Origin: Cliona cf. orientalis
Lineage: Eukaryota; Porifera; Demospongiae; Clionaida; Clionaidae
DNA: 64,000 nucleotides
Assembly: GCA_963930775.1 (NCBI GenBank)
Contig: OZ005699.1
Coordinates: forward strand, 1,881,501-1,945,500
Direction: 5' to 3'
Position numbers and translations under genes: made by a program
The notes under the pieces: model-generated
The model's database searches: none
What the model was told of the DNA's origin: nothing
What the model saw: the letters and a program-made list of their open reading frames with translations, nothing else
Part shown: in pieces, positions 15,401 to 30,400 of the stretch
How positions within the stretch are numbered: the stretch's first letter is position 1
Layout of the letters: each line of letters starts with the position of its first letter

Positions 15401-18400
15401 CTTTGATTTAGCCACCTGCTTTGGTTACTTGTGCAGGAGAAGCTAGATGGTTATTTGCAGTTCATGAAAGGTGAACTTGAGAGACAGGTCAAGTTTAATC
15501 CAGACAAATTTGACAACAGTTTGAGTAAGTTTATCACACTGTAAGTACATGTAGCAACCATTGGCACTGAAATAATCTGCATATCAAAGCACTACAAACG
15601 AATGTACATGTATATTGGGTGGCTCGTATGCTCTAGCACTATATCAGTGGAGTAGGAAGCAATCGCGTGTTGCAGGGGCCACCGATACAAGTTGTGGGTG
15701 TGGCTTTGATTACTGAATTTTGTGACCACAATTATTCTTTCGTAGAGGTCATATTTTAGTAATTTAAACCTGACTTTTAAGAAGAAAGTCTGGTATATTA
15801 TATTGAAAATTGAAAGAAAACATACACAAGGGTTTTGTATCAAGCCTGATTATTGGAGGGGCCAGGCCCCCCTTCTGAAATATTGGGGGGAGGGGGGGGC
15901 CAGTGGCCCCCCTGGTCCCCCTGGTTCCTACTCCACTGTATATTATTGTGTTCTACTGCAGACAGCTTAATGAATAGGGTCATACTCCAAGGCCCAGACG
16001 TGGGTCAACAGATGGAGTACATGTTGGCAACTGGGAATTTGCGATCTAAAACTGGTCTTGGATTTCAACAGGTTATTAATAAGCATGACATTGTTATTTT
16101 CTACTATATATGAATGAATGTGAAACCCTCCATTTAAACCTTAACTATTGTGTACTGAGCGAGACTAGTTCAGGTATGCACTGTGATGCTATCTTTTCCC
16201 TGCAGCAAGCTGGGTTCACTGTGGTGGCAGAGAAGCTCAACTTCTATCGCTATCTCTCTCACTTCCGTGCCGTCCATAGAGGAGCTTTCTTCTCCGAGAT
16301 GAGAACAACCTCTGTTAGAAAACTACTCCCTGAAGCTTGGGGTAAGGCACTGATCTGCTTTATCAGTCAGTATCGGTCATTAATTTGTTGGTACCTATAA
16401 ATATATTTTTGTGAGAACGTATATATAATAACTTGATTCTCTTACGTTTTAGCACCAATTTATTATCTCACTTCTGTATGTACATGTAGATTTGGGATAT
16501 GTGTAGATTGTGATGACAAATTTGAGTATTTGTGATTGTATAACTGTTCTATGTATAGTGCCGTAACCTACTATCATCTTATTTTCCTTTTCTGAAAGGT
16601 TTCCTGTGTCCTGTGCACACTCCGGATGGAGCACCCTGTGGACTACTCAATCATCTCGCTGCAGCCTGCCGAGTGACAACGGCCACGCCCAACTCCACCC
16701 ATCTCCCACGGCTCCTCACTTCCCTTGGGATGAACCCCCTCGGTGGACCACGCCCATCTGACTCCGCCCACTTGTCCGTAGTGCTGGACGGGCGGCTCAT
16801 TGGGGAGGTGGAGGCTGATAAGGCCGAGGAGCTGGCAACAAAGCTCAGGACACTCAAAACATTGGGACAAGAAAAGGTACAAGGAGTTACGTAAAATATT
16901 ATTGTACCAAGTAACTGTGTACACATGTTTGTTGTGTGCAGGTGCCGGAAACATTAGAAATTGGTCTGATTCCCATGCTGAAGCAAGGCCAGTATCCGGG
17001 TCTATTCCTGTTCTCCAATCCAGCAAGGATGGTTAGACCTGTTATAAACCTAGCTACCAACGTCATCGAGATGATTGGCTCATTCGAACAGGTATGATCA
17101 TCCATACCAACTAGAAATATGTGCTAGAACTAATGAAGATTCTCTGTGACTGTTTGATAAACTTGCTGACGTTTCGACTAGATGCTCTAGTCATCCTCCA
17201 CAGAGAACCTTCACTCTTTCTACGTGTATATTTGTAGTGATTTATGGTATACTTTTGAAGTTCTCTCCCCTTGCAGGTGTACATGGATATTGCTGTTATC
17301 CTCTCTGAATCTCACGAAGGGGTGAGTTGTTGCAGTGATAGAATTGGTTAATTGCATTGTTGTTCTCTTATGATAGTACTTAATTAATGTTAATTAATCT
17401 CCATTTTACATCGTGGAGCACCATACAATATCATTAATTTCATTATACATGAGTCTTACGAAAGGGAATTAAGGGCCACGTGCAGTGTACCTTACAATAC
17501 TCGACCATGCATGGGGGGTGGGCTGAAATTCAAGGTGGCAAAGGCTATAACTATCATACGCTGCACGTCCACAAAACGTAATTTTATCGCCATCTATCCA
17601 TTTACTGGCCAAGGGCACCAGGTAAGTTGTGCATGACAATGGAGCTTACTTCTATATTCAATTACATGACATTGTATTATAATATTATTATGTACAAGGA
17701 GTGAGCTCGCTTCGCTCGCTCACTCCTTTATCCCTGTGCGTGGCTATTATTAATATTGTGCATGTGTGCTCGACGACCTTTACCTACATGTTTGTGCGCA
17801 TGCGCAGAGATAAAGCTACCACACGTGCACATCCTGCCTAATCATGTGACATCATCAATCAGCTAGCTAAAGAATTCGTTACTTGTCTTGCAGCTTCGCT
17901 CGCAAGGGGTCCCAAGAGAAGGCGCTTAGAATAGAATCGCTTCCCTCTGAAGAGTACCTATGGGCAACATCGACTCCAGAATGTCACCCTTTCGCATTCT
18001 CCAGGCCGCCACATGTAAGCCTACAGTTCAGTCTAATTCTGCCCTGCCATTTTTTTGAAGTAGCTCACGTTAGTGGCTGCTGGGGCCATAGCCAGCCGTG
18101 TCAGTGGGCTGTCTGTTGTATCGCCCCAAGTCCAGTGACGCCGAAAAAGAAAACTTTTTAGCTCGGGTCGAATCGCTTCCGGTCACCTCCCGCTCGTACG
18201 GACAGACGGACAACTATAATCTTAGTATAATGATATATAATCTATGTATAATATTATAGCAATGTTGGTATATAATATTATTGCAATGTTGGTATATAAT
18301 ATTATTATATAAAATGAACATATTTTATTATAATAACTCCATTATACCAATCCTAAAATCTATGGGGTAACTATCTGATTGCCTGCTCAGGCAAACCTAA

Positions 18401-21400
18401 TCCCTTCGTGTGTACCGTAGATCTAATTTTCATGCTACATGTATATTAAAGTTAATGATTTTCACCACTGATGACCCATATTATACGTGTACATTTGTAT
18501 AGATATTTGAATAATACTAATGGAAAAATCAATCTGGGGTAAATACATGACATTGTATAATAATTGCAAAAGTATTGCAATTATACTCTAGCTAATACAA
18601 TTGAGGTACACATAATGTATAGTGTCTATTACTAATTTTGTTGGTCTAGTCCATAGAAACAGCTATTATAGCTAGCTAGTCTTTTCACAGTTTAAGGCAT
18701 ATAAACTTTGGGTACTTCCTTAATTCGCCCACCGTCGTTCAATCCAGTTGCTGCCATCTTTCTGACCCCGGGAGGTACCACTTCTTTCAGGGCTTGACCA
18801 AAGGCAGTAGCCAATGGATTTGGCTTCTCTTGATAGAGAGTCGTGTCTGTACCGACCATGGTTGTGAACGTGTACTGGAATCCCATTCGTTTCAGTAGGT
18901 TGTTGCAGAAGTGTTGGCAGTTGTTGTAGAGGAGGTTATAGTCGCCCATTTCCTTGGCTACTCTGTCAGCCATCTTGCAGAGGTCTCGAAGTGTATTATT
19001 AGGTCCGTAGGTTCCAACATTTTCTGGATGAGGTAGACTTTGGTTATGACTGTCAATTTGAACGTCACGCACAGTTGGAACAATGTCAGCAAGATCATCT
19101 GATTGGATTCCAAGGGTTATGAAAGGTAGGTCAGGGCGATCTCCCTTGATCATCAGAAACCAGTGAATTTTTTGCACAGCCCACACTTGGTAACTTCCTT
19201 ACACATCAACGAGTTCCCCATAAGATGGGTGCTTGCTTATCAAATCCTCAAAAGTAGACATTTGACTCATGATATGTGCTGTTAATATGGATACACTTTA
19301 CCAGAGATTTAGTGCACTGAGCAGATGAAATCTCTGTGGTGCTTATATAGGGCTCCCTAATGAAATTATAATCATGGTAGATAAATCTAAATAATATTCA
19401 GAATTTTCTCAGAACCAATGAATTAATTTCAACAGGTAACAACCATATCAGTTGTCATTTGTAATTATGTTGCATTTAGTGTGTGATTAGTAGTGATCAA
19501 GAAATATGATACCAAGTCCGTTAGCAGACAATGATTAGCTATAGATGATACTATAGTTTCGAAGAAATGTTTTCGTAATACTCAGTGAATAGTTTTATAA
19601 TAGTTCTTATTAGTTACTACAATGTCATATGAAAATTAATATTAATGGCCAAAAAGTACTGTTTGGTGGGTACTACTTGAATTGGCTAACTTATACATAC
19701 TGTATAGTTTGCTATAATTGTACTAAATGACCATGGATTAATTTGAGTGTGAAATATATTATATATATAGCTATGTCAAAACTGGTAATAGCTCAGGATT
19801 ATGATGATTTTAGGAATTTCAGTGATGAAATGAGAAGACTTTCTCTCATCAGATTCTCAGTGATATCATGCACCTAGAGGCTATTTTTATATCAATGTCC
19901 ACAAGAATTTTATATAGATATAATATTATTATAGTGTGTATGGTATCAATATATGCTGCATGTAGTTATAACTTCTGATACAATTTTAACCTTTAAATTT
20001 AACATTCCTGTAATTCTGCATGGATATTATGATCTCTAAATACACATCAACTGAAAATACTTCTCGTCTAGTCTTCATTTATTATTGTTCATTAATTTTA
20101 ATCTCGTACCTATAGGTTTTTATAATTAATATTATTATAGTCCTTACATGCACACAAACACAAAAAGTGTGCACAGTATCAAGATAGTATGTCCTTGATA
20201 ATAATTAGAGCCTAGCAGTAGTGTTGGTAGCTGCTGGCAACTGGGCTGACTTCTTTATTTGGTGAAACTTGAAGATATACTTTGGAGGTCCAACCATAGC
20301 CGTTAGTTTGTGCTCTTTGCCATCACTTGCTGGTTGAAGGTAAGCCTCATTTTTTTCAATGAGAGTATAAATGGCCCAACGTTTCTTGGCTTTATTTTCT
20401 CGGAAATAGAATGGAGAGCCATATCCCTGTGTATAGGGCACGTGGGCTCACAGATAATAATATTATATGCCCCCCCCCTCCCCCCCCCCCCCCCCCCCCC
20501 CCCAAAAAGTTTGACCTCTGTGTGATGTATAGTAATATGGCTATTGTTTGAGGGCAGCTGATCCAAATTTGGTCTCTGGCTTCTGTATCACTTATTATGA
20601 ATACTGTATACCTTTACTTCGACTTTGTATTCCTCGTGGAATGACACCTTCACTCCAGTGACTTGAAGGTAGGTCTTCTGTATACCATATCCACTCGTCT
20701 CATTTGCCTCATCAGTTACCACATTGGAGATCAGATGTGCTCCTTCCCGTTCACCATCATCAGCACGCCGGATCACCCACCTCACTATAAATGGATTTTT
20801 CATACACATGCGGAAGTGTTGTGTTGCAGTACAAGTCTTGGAGCTAAATAATTATTAGTGCCACACTTGACAACCATACCCCAATGAACAAGGAATTGAA
20901 ATCCTGCTTTAAGTTTTCATGCATGGAATCTCAGTGTTACTGTATAGTGGAGGGTGTGGTTACGTCTCGTGTAACACTGCATGATTTACTAGAAATAGCC
21001 CTATTTGTATATAGACTCTATTTTAACCACAGTTTCATGCCCTCCTCTCTAGGTTGCTAACCATAACCTCATTGTCTGAATATTCCAGATTCCTGATTAT
21101 TGTAGACTTTAAAAATCGTTCTAAGATATCAGTTAATGCAGAGAGGTCAGTATATTATATTGGTCAGGTTAAATATCTTGATTTTGTGATACATACATGA
21201 AAGATTTCCAGCCACAATTTTAACCGTTGGGTCAAATCGCACGTCCATGTGTTGGGTATTCAGATAGCATATCTTGAATCCATCATGGTCTACTCTGATT
21301 TTTCTGACCACCTTTCCATCTCGTTTATTAGAGAGCTCTTCTTTTAACTGCAAGTACCAAAATTGTACTAGCCAGGTATAATAATATTATGTGCTAGTAC

Positions 21401-24400
21401 ATTCTAAACTCCAGTTATTCTAGACTGGCCTTGTCCCCAGGCCATGGAGGGGCCACTCCCTGTTTTCTGACAGCATTTTGCGTTGTCAGCACATGCAACA
21501 TAAGAAATTAGGCCCAAGTGTCCTCAGCAGGCTAATTAGGCGAATGATGACACTATTATCCTCTTAAAATAATGTACCCTTGACAATGCGTATTATAGCT
21601 AACCTACATAATTATAATAATTAGTATTATACCTCTTCATATGACGTATATTCGTATTCATATTCAAAGGTATCTTCAGCCCTATATGTATTACCATCGG
21701 CCATTTTTTTTCAGCTGTTTCAAGAGGTGACTTTGTGGTAGCTTGTACTATTCTCTGACTAAAGTTATGCAGATAAAACCATGACCATGACCATCTGACA
21801 GATATACAGTACTCTATTTATACTATAACCTCAAATTCTTAGAAATGGGGGAGATTCAGGTACATGTGGGTACACGCACCCAACACACACCCAGTAGAGT
21901 GATTATCTGATGTAGTGTAAAACCACGATGTCAGCACGAGGGCTCTAGTGCTATTGGCTCCCTCAGACTTGTAACTTGAAAATAATTATGCTTATCAATG
22001 GGGAAAGCACCCATGCACCAGTATTCATTTCCTGCTTGTGTGTGGCAATGAATCATAAATTTGTGACTACAGTCAGTAAGAAAGGTCATTCAATCCCCCA
22101 CATCTGCATTGGAATCGTGAAACCATGCGTAAATTGATACACTTTTACCATAATTGTGTTTAACTATCGATATTGTAGCAGGACAATAATATTATGTGAA
22201 GATTTTATTGTATAGCTAAAATTTAATAGAAATGAACGATATTAATTGTGCATGAAATGCCTCAAAGTGGATGAAGTTTTATACTATTATCATGCATCAG
22301 CTCTGATTTGGCATAGATATTATGGACTATACATATTAAATTTTATTAAATCTGTAAATTTGGTAGTTTTGTGGGCTGAATGTCAAAGAAGTATGATGGA
22401 GTTTCTTCGATCTTTGCTCCGATGAGATTAACATCCTGTGGATCTCCAGTAGATAGTGGCTGTAGATACGCTTTTGAGCTGTTTTCAGCATACGTGTATA
22501 TAGCAAATTTTGATTTAGTGGAAGGCTCAAGATAGAATCTAGTGTCTGGGCCCTGCAATAATATGTTAGAGTATTATGAGTTACATGTACAGTATATCAG
22601 AAAAATCATCTGGCTACAGGAAACATCCTTATTTCAGAAGTTGTGGCAGATAGTTATTGTTTACATATAGCTATATCATAGTAGCTCTCACTCATGTAAG
22701 AGTAGCTATACCCAACTACTGATGAGGCTGACTTGTTCATTCTCGAAGTCCCAAATCACAAAAATTCATGAGCAGCTTACCAGCAGATCAATACGGTAAC
22801 TTGTACCAAGAGTACTAAACACTCCTGCACCAAGGTTCATGTATGTTGGCTGTGCAAACATGATAGAGTTACTCGATTCCGTGACGGCGTTTGAGATAGA
22901 CCACCCCCCTTGACTGTCGGTCTGCTCTCTCATTATCCACACCACTAAAATAGATGGAAGAAAGAACTCAAATAAGACCATGCATCTGGGTCAGTATGAT
23001 TCCTTTGTATATAAGAGTGCTATCATGATGATCGGATGTTATGATAAAAGGATTTTGTAAGCCTAAAATTAACAGTCCTCTCTGGCTACTTAGTGTTAGT
23101 GCTCTGTATAGCAACATGTACCATCGAATAATAGCACCTCCTTTACTCGGAACTTTATTTCATGCACCATTATAACATTATGCTTGTAGGAAATGGAAGA
23201 GCCTATATCATAAAGTTTACAGAATTAGCATTTAATTTACTGGAAGTGTTTCCTTGTGTAACCTGCGGGCTGTAGCGCATGGAGTTGTCCACTGTGCTGA
23301 GGTAACAGTGATTGTTGGCCATGCCAGTGTTAAGTACTCTGATCGTGAAATAAGGTGTTGAGGACTTGGCACGTTGGGAAATCTAAAGGTAGCGATAGAT
23401 ATAAGAATTATATTTAAAAGCCTAATATTATTATCTAGGAGGAAAAGGAGTGCTGTCTACTTACTCGATCGAGTGGCGTAAAGTTCAAACCACCTGGCTT
23501 TAGCTGTAAATTCAGTAAAGAATAATGCATGATTATTAGTTGGTTATCATGCACACCATTGTGTATTAATATTAATAATTAATAGTAGTTTGCAAGTTCG
23601 GAAAATGATATTTAGACATATCTTCCACAACAAATCTGATGATTATAGGAAACATGCTCCTGTAACAGACTCAGGTGAACATAAACTATAGTCTAGCTAT
23701 CTGCACGTATGTATAAGGCATAGTACTTACACGTTCTGGCAGTGCCGCGACTGATTCTTTGTCGTCCATCTTCTCTGCAGTGTCAAATTTTCCAGAAGTT
23801 GTAGAAGAGAGTCGCTCCATTGATGTGACAGTTACAATTTTCTTTCTTCAGATTGCTCTTTTTCCTCCTTGATTTGCTTATGGAAGGTGAAGAATCAGAA
23901 CTCTTTTATAGCCCCTCCAGAGTGCATATTATCACCCATATAGAAATTGGAAATTACCCATTGTGGCATATGCATGCATGACTCTTCGAATCTATGCTAG
24001 CATCACATGCCCCACATTTACATCCTTTTTGTAGATATATAGTTCCCCTGCATGTATTGCATAAGATTTTTTGCTGAATGGTAGCTGGGGTGAGGATGGA
24101 GTGGGAGGCTAAGGTATGTGTTACTTTATATGGGATTGTGTGGCTGCATGGCTTCCCTTTGATCATTTATGCCCACATAATGCAGCATATCCTGCATCCT
24201 GACATGGCAGTACCTATATATATACATGTATATGGATGCTTTTTCAGCAACTATGTACTACTAAGTAGTAGATATAGAAGGAGAGGAAGATAAGAAATTT
24301 TCGTCTGCCACATGAAGATGTGGGGGTGTGATAATTATGTCCTTCCTGTGTGCACAAATGGTGGTGCAAAAACGATTTCCTGAACTTGAAACCATCTGAG

Positions 24401-27400
24401 GTTATCTTGTTAGTACTGTGCCAATACTATATAATGTCCCAGGAAAGCGCCCATGTAGCTCGTTTCAAGGGATCAATGTTACAGTAGCGGCTTCTATACA
24501 ACCCGTATAAAAGTTATCTCCCGGCATTACCGGTAATTGCACAATCTTGTGTTTAGTGCTGCAAGGATTAGATGTATTATTAGTGTGGTAGATCCGTGCT
24601 ATTCCCCAGCCCGCTGATTACCAATGTCCCATCACAATGTCGTGTTTATTAATTTTAATCAGTGCATCCTAGTTGAAAGCCAACAGAAGGAAGGAGGGTA
24701 TTGCATGGGATCACTCTAGCCATAATAGTATATGCCTGAGCCATTAGCTCTTGGTATATAAGTATGCTTATCAGTTTTTACCACAGGATGATGTGCCTAT
24801 ACTGCATGTAGCTATGCAGAGATGGTTGCTATTTTAGTTCATCTCTTGCACTTGTTATAGCTCCTGACCAATTATAATATTTTCCTGCAACTTGAAGGTG
24901 GAGTGGTTATCCTGCATGATTCTTCCAGTGAATGAGAATCAGAAGAGCTAGATGTATAGGATTCTGTCATTCATTAGGTACATGAATCTCAGAGGGTAGA
25001 ATCATTGGCTACATGCAGTTACTCACAACACATGTATATTATAAGTGGATGTACATCTGAAAAGGGGGTGGAACCACAAAAGAATACCTTCAGAGTAACT
25101 CTCCAGATAAGTCCATGATATTGCAAAAGTGGCGTTTCACTATCAAAGCTTCCATATCAGCAAGAGCCAACCCCTTGGCCATGGCTCCTATGGAGCTGTC
25201 TACAAGGCCAAGTGTGACCAGCTGCCCTGTGCTGCTAAAGTCCTCCACCCAACAATCCTAGACCCCAATGACCCAGGAGCAGGCAAGATCATGGAGAGAT
25301 TTCGACAAGAGTGTGCTTTTCTTGAGAACATCCGACACCCAAACATTGTGCAGTACCTCGGCATGACCAGAGATCCTGATTCCAAACTACCAGTGCTGCT
25401 GATGGAACTGCTTGACGAGAGTTTGACAAAAATGCTTGAACACTCACAACGATCACTAGCCTACTATGTTCAAGTGGATATTTGCTACGACATTGCTTTA
25501 GCAGTTGCCTACCTCCACTCCAATGGCATTATCCACCGAGACCTCTTTAGCAACAATGTGCTGATCATGGCTAAGAGCAGAGCTAAAGTGACAGACTTTG
25601 GCATGTCCAAGCTGGTTGATGCAGCTCCAAGCATGACCCCTCTTACCTCGTGCCCAGGAACAGTGGCTTACATGTCTCCAGAAGCACTAAAGGATCCACC
25701 AGTGTACACTAAGAAACTGGACTGCTTCTCTGAGGGTGTGATCATGATACAAGTGTGCACTCGACTGTGGCCTGAGCCTGGTCCTCGCATGAAAACTGTC
25801 CAGGACTCAAGATCTCCAACTGGTACTACACAAATGCCTGTCCTTGAGCCAGAAAGAAGAAAGAATCACATTGATATGATTGACCCTGGTCATAGCCTCT
25901 TGCCAATTGTAGTGGACTGCCTCCATTACCAGGGGAACGAGAGACCTTCAAGTGAGGAGCTGTGTCAGAGGCTGGCTGATCTCAAGGAGACTAGAGAGTA
26001 CAGAGAGAGTATAGAGCAAGTTGAGAGCGCACAGAATGACATAGCCCAGCTGGAAAGTCAAATGGAAGATATACAATCAAGAGAAGCGGCAACTATTCAA
26101 TAGCTACAAAGTGAGATTTGGCAACTGCATCAGAGGTATCTCAGTGAGATTCAGTCAAAAGATGGACAGATTCGAACATTGAATCAACGGCTTAGTGATC
26201 GTGCAGAAAGTGTTGATGAGCTACGTGATCGATTCCAGCAAGAGTGCCTGAAATACCAGAATGAGTCTCGGGCTAAAGACGGAGAAATTCGGAAATTGGG
26301 ACAAGATCTTGAAGAACAACAGCAAGTCACAGAAGAGATCCGGCAGACTAACGTCTCACTATGAAGAAAAGTTGAAGAACTACAACAACAGCTGAGTCAG
26401 CAAATACAACAGTGTGCAGAACTATCCCAGCAACCAGCAGCTTTACCTCAGCCTGTGAAAGCGTGAAACCCACAACCATCACCAAAGCAAATTCAATACC
26501 CACCAAGGCAGAAGAAACCCGGGAAATGGACGGTAGCTGAGAAAGCTCCATGGAGTATGGATAGGGGAGCTGCTATTGTGGATGGGAATGTGGTTTATTT
26601 CATGAACTTTGATGGTCGAACATGTTCATATGACTCATCAGCAAAGATATGGAGAAAGCTACCTCAGTATTACTGTCGGTATAGTAGTTTAGCAATTGCA
26701 AAAGGTTTGCTCACAGCTATTGGTGGAAATAAACTTGGTGCAGTCAATGAACTGGTTAGTATGATCAATAATAAATGGGTAAAACAGTTTCCACGCATGT
26801 TGACAAAGCGATCTCACACTGCAGTAGTATCCACGGAAGAGCACCTCATAGTGGCTGGAGGGCAGAATCAATTAGGTCAACTGGACACGGTGGAAGTGAT
26901 GAATATTCAAACTCTAGTCTGGTCAACAGCAGCTAGCCTCCCTCACCCATACTCCTATGCAGCAGCAACCATCTGTGGAGAGCAGCTATACATGCTGGGA
27001 GGATTTGACAAGGATGGTCTTTCAAAGTCAGTGCTGACCTGTTCACTGATAAAGCTCCTGCAGTCATGTAGTGGAACATTACCCGGTGGTTCAGTGTGGC
27101 ACAAAATTGGTGATGTCCCAGTGTACCAGTCCACCTGTGCAGCTGTCAGTGGAGAGAGAGCTGTAGTGGCAGTTGGTGGAGTGGATACAGAGGGCAAGAC
27201 CACATCAGCTGTTTACAAGTACAACCCAACCACTTACTCCTGGGATATCATCAGCAACATGCCAACTGCTCGATACCTGTCTTTTGTTGCACTCCTCCCA
27301 ACCAATGATGTAATGGTTGCTTGTGGGCGAATTAGCCTAATTAATATCACTGATAAGGTTGAGATAGCTGATATAATGACGTTGTTATAAAATAATGTCA

Positions 27401-30400
27401 ACTCATCCTCACACCTACAATAATATTTTACCAACATTATTATGTAGATAGTACATGTACAATATTTATCTCATTATGCCTATATTATTATTGTTGTGAC
27501 CTAATGCATAGTGAAACACATGACCATGAAGATCACTGGAAATAGTGTTGTGGGATACCAGGGTATTCCCATGGTGACACATATCTAAGGTATAGCCACT
27601 CAAGTAGCTAAACTAACTGCTTAGTTGTGGTTGGCAACTTGGGCTGTCAATTATGAGCCACAGTGCCCTAGTTTCATAGATGACCTTGACCAGAACTGAA
27701 GCAGAGAGTGGTAGCTATGATGATATTGCTTTGAGACGTCTACCTGCAAAATGCCCATCCCCGAGCCAGAGGATTGCACAAATGCGCATGCGCATTAAGT
27801 TTGCATCACAGCTCTTGACGATCCTTACCATATCATATGATCCGCGCGTGTGTGGCTACAAAAAGGAAACATGGCCAATCAGCAGATTAGAGCGCAGCAA
27901 CTCTTTCGCTACAGAAGCTTCCACATCAACAAGAGCCAACCTCTTGGCCATGGCTCCTATGGAGCTGTCTACAAGGCCAAGTGTGACCAGCTGCCCTGTG
28001 CTGCTAAAGTCCTCCACCCAACAATCCTAGACCCCAATGACCCAGGAGCAGGCAGGATCATGCAGAGATTTCAACAAGAGTGTGCATTTCTTGAGAGCAT
28101 CCGACACCCAAACATTGTGCAGTACCTCGGCATGACCAGAGATCCTGATTCCAGACTACCAGTGCTGCTGATGGAACTGCTTGATGAGAGTTTGACAAAA
28201 ATGCTTGAACACTCACAACGATCACTAGCCTACTGTATTCAAGTGGATATTTGCCATGATATAGCTTTAGCAGTCGCCTACCTCCACTCCAATGGCATCA
28301 TCCACCGAGATCTCTCCAGCAACAATGTGCTGATCATGGCTAAGAGCAGAGCTAAAGTGACAGACTTTGGCATGTCCAAGCTAGCTGGTGCAGCTCCAAG
28401 CATGACCCCTCTTACCTTGTGCCCAGGAACAGTGGCCTACATGTCTCCAGAAGCATTGAGGGAGCCACCAGTATACACAAAAAAACTGGACTGCTTCTCT
28501 GAGGGTGTGATCATGATACAAGTGTGCACCCGTTTGTGGCCTGAGCCTGGACCTCGCATGAGAACTGTCCAGGACTCGAGATCTCCAACTGGTACTACAC
28601 AAATGCCTGTCCTTGAGCCAGAAAGAAGAAAGAATCACATTGATATGATTGACCCTGGTCATGGTCTCTTGCTGATTGCGATGGACTGCCTCCATTACCA
28701 GGAGAATGAGAGACCTTCAAGTGAGGAGCTGTGTCAGAGGCTGGCTGGTCTCAAGGAGACCAGAGAGTACAGAGAGAGTGTAGAGCAAGTTGAGAGAGTA
28801 CAGAATGACATAGCCCAGCTGGAAAGACAGATGAGAGAAATGCAAGTAAGAGAAGTGGCAACTGTTCAGCAGCTACAGGAGCTACATGATGAGAACCAGC
28901 AACTGCAGCAGAGATATGAGAGTGAGATTCAGTCAAAAGATGGAGATATTCAAACATTGAATCAACGGCTTAATGATTATGCAGGAACTATCGACAGGCT
29001 ACGTGACAGATTCCATCAAGAATGCCAGAGTTACCAGAGTGAGATTCAGACTAAAGACAGAGAAATTAAGAAGTTACAACAACAACTTGACAATCAAGAG
29101 CGAGTCACAGCCGAGATCCAGCAGACTAACAACACTCTACAGAGACAAGTGGAACAACTGCAACAACAGCTGAGTCAGCAAACCCGTCAATGCGCAAAAC
29201 TATCGCAGCCACCACCAGCCATACCTCATGTTATAGGGAGACAACTTCAGCAGGATCACTCAGTGAAGGAGAAACAGTCACAACCATCATCACAGCAAAT
29301 TTATCAACAAAAACAACACCCACCTGTAAGACAGATGAAACTTGGAGAATGGAGACAAGGAGAGAGAGCTCCATGGGATATGGATAGGGGAGCTGTCGCT
29401 GTAGATGGGAGTGTGGCTTACTTCATCAATTTTGATGGCCGAACATGTTCATATGACTCATCAGCAAAGATATGGAGAAAGCTTCCTCAGTATTACTGTT
29501 GGTATAGCAGTTTAGCAATTACTAGAGGTTTGCTCACAGCAATTGGCGGAAACAAGCTTGGTGCAACCAATGAACTGGTTAGCATGGTCGATAACAAGTG
29601 GGTGAAACAACTTCCATGCATGCCAACAAAGCGATCCCACACTGCAGTCTTATCTACAAAAGAGTACCTCATAGTGGCTGGTGGGGAGTGTAAATCAAGT
29701 CAACTAGACACCGTGGAAGTGATGGACATTGAAATACTAGTCTGGTCGACAGCAGCTAGCCTCCCTCACCGCTACTCCAATGCATCAGCAACCATCTGTG
29801 GAGATCAACTATACATGTTGGGAGGATGTGACAAGGGTGGTGTCATGATAAAGTCAGTGCTGACCTGTTCACTGCCAAGCCTCCTGCAGTCATGCAGTGG
29901 AACATCACCCGGTTCAGTGTGGCACAGAATCGCTGATGTCCCAGTGTATCGCTCCACCTGTGCAGCTGTCAGTGGAGAGCTAGTGGCAGTTGGTGGATGT
30001 GATGTAAAGTACAAGACTACATCATCCGTTTACAAGTACGACCCAACCACTGACTCCTGGGATATCATTAGCAATATGCCAACTGTTCGATATATGTCTT
30101 TTGTTGCAGTCCTCCCAACCTATGATATAATGGTTGCTGGTGGGAAAACTAGCGTAATTGATATCTCTAATAAAGTTGAGATAGCTGATATAGTAATAAT
30201 AATATGATATCACCTCATTCTCTCACCTGCAATCCGAATGTTCTGCTCATAATACTTAGTAATAGTAATATAATAATAATAATATTATAGTAACTGATAC
30301 TGTATGCTTATTATTATTGTGCTCATTATTATTATTAATGCATAGTCATAATAATTTATAGTAATCCTTGTTTGGAAAGAATCCAGCAACAGCTGAGTCA

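Larger units (their letters stand above)
17322..18691. other. Start of giant POLR1B intron 18: repeats, no gene
   Basis: No convincing coding exon. A strong hairpin lies at 17,696-17,728 (AAGGAGTGAGC paired with GCTCACTCCTT). After it comes a GC-richer patch to about 18,220 containing an NRF-1-like 12-mer and text such as TCGGGTCGAATCGCTTCC, typical of a dispersed repeat. Then follows an A+T tract with tandem AATGTTGGTATATAATATTA units near 18,260-18,305. GATTGCCTGCTCAGGC at 18,379 recurs inverted near 55,705. Confidence 0.4.

Noticed and set aside
16643-17026. 127-codon minus-strand frame
   Set aside because: Antisense shadow of POLR1B exons 16-17, which are clearly coding on the plus strand.
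26362-26466. Selenocysteine or recoding explanation for TGA codons in K1
   Set aside because: A TAG is also present, the sites are Gln, Arg or Lys codons in the paralogs, and no recoding structure was recognised.
27850-27870. Upstream GTG start for K2, and similar non-ATG starts for K1 (25129) and K5 (44670)
   Set aside because: These codons are GTG or TTG; nuclear genes here use ATG, and the paralogs align from MANQQIRA. For K1 no ATG exists, which was taken as a lesion.
28381-28695. Minus-strand frames across the kinase-Kelch genes (also 32,436, 32,753, 45,577, 46,391)
   Set aside because: Antisense shadows that recur at the same relative positions in the paralogs; no independent support.
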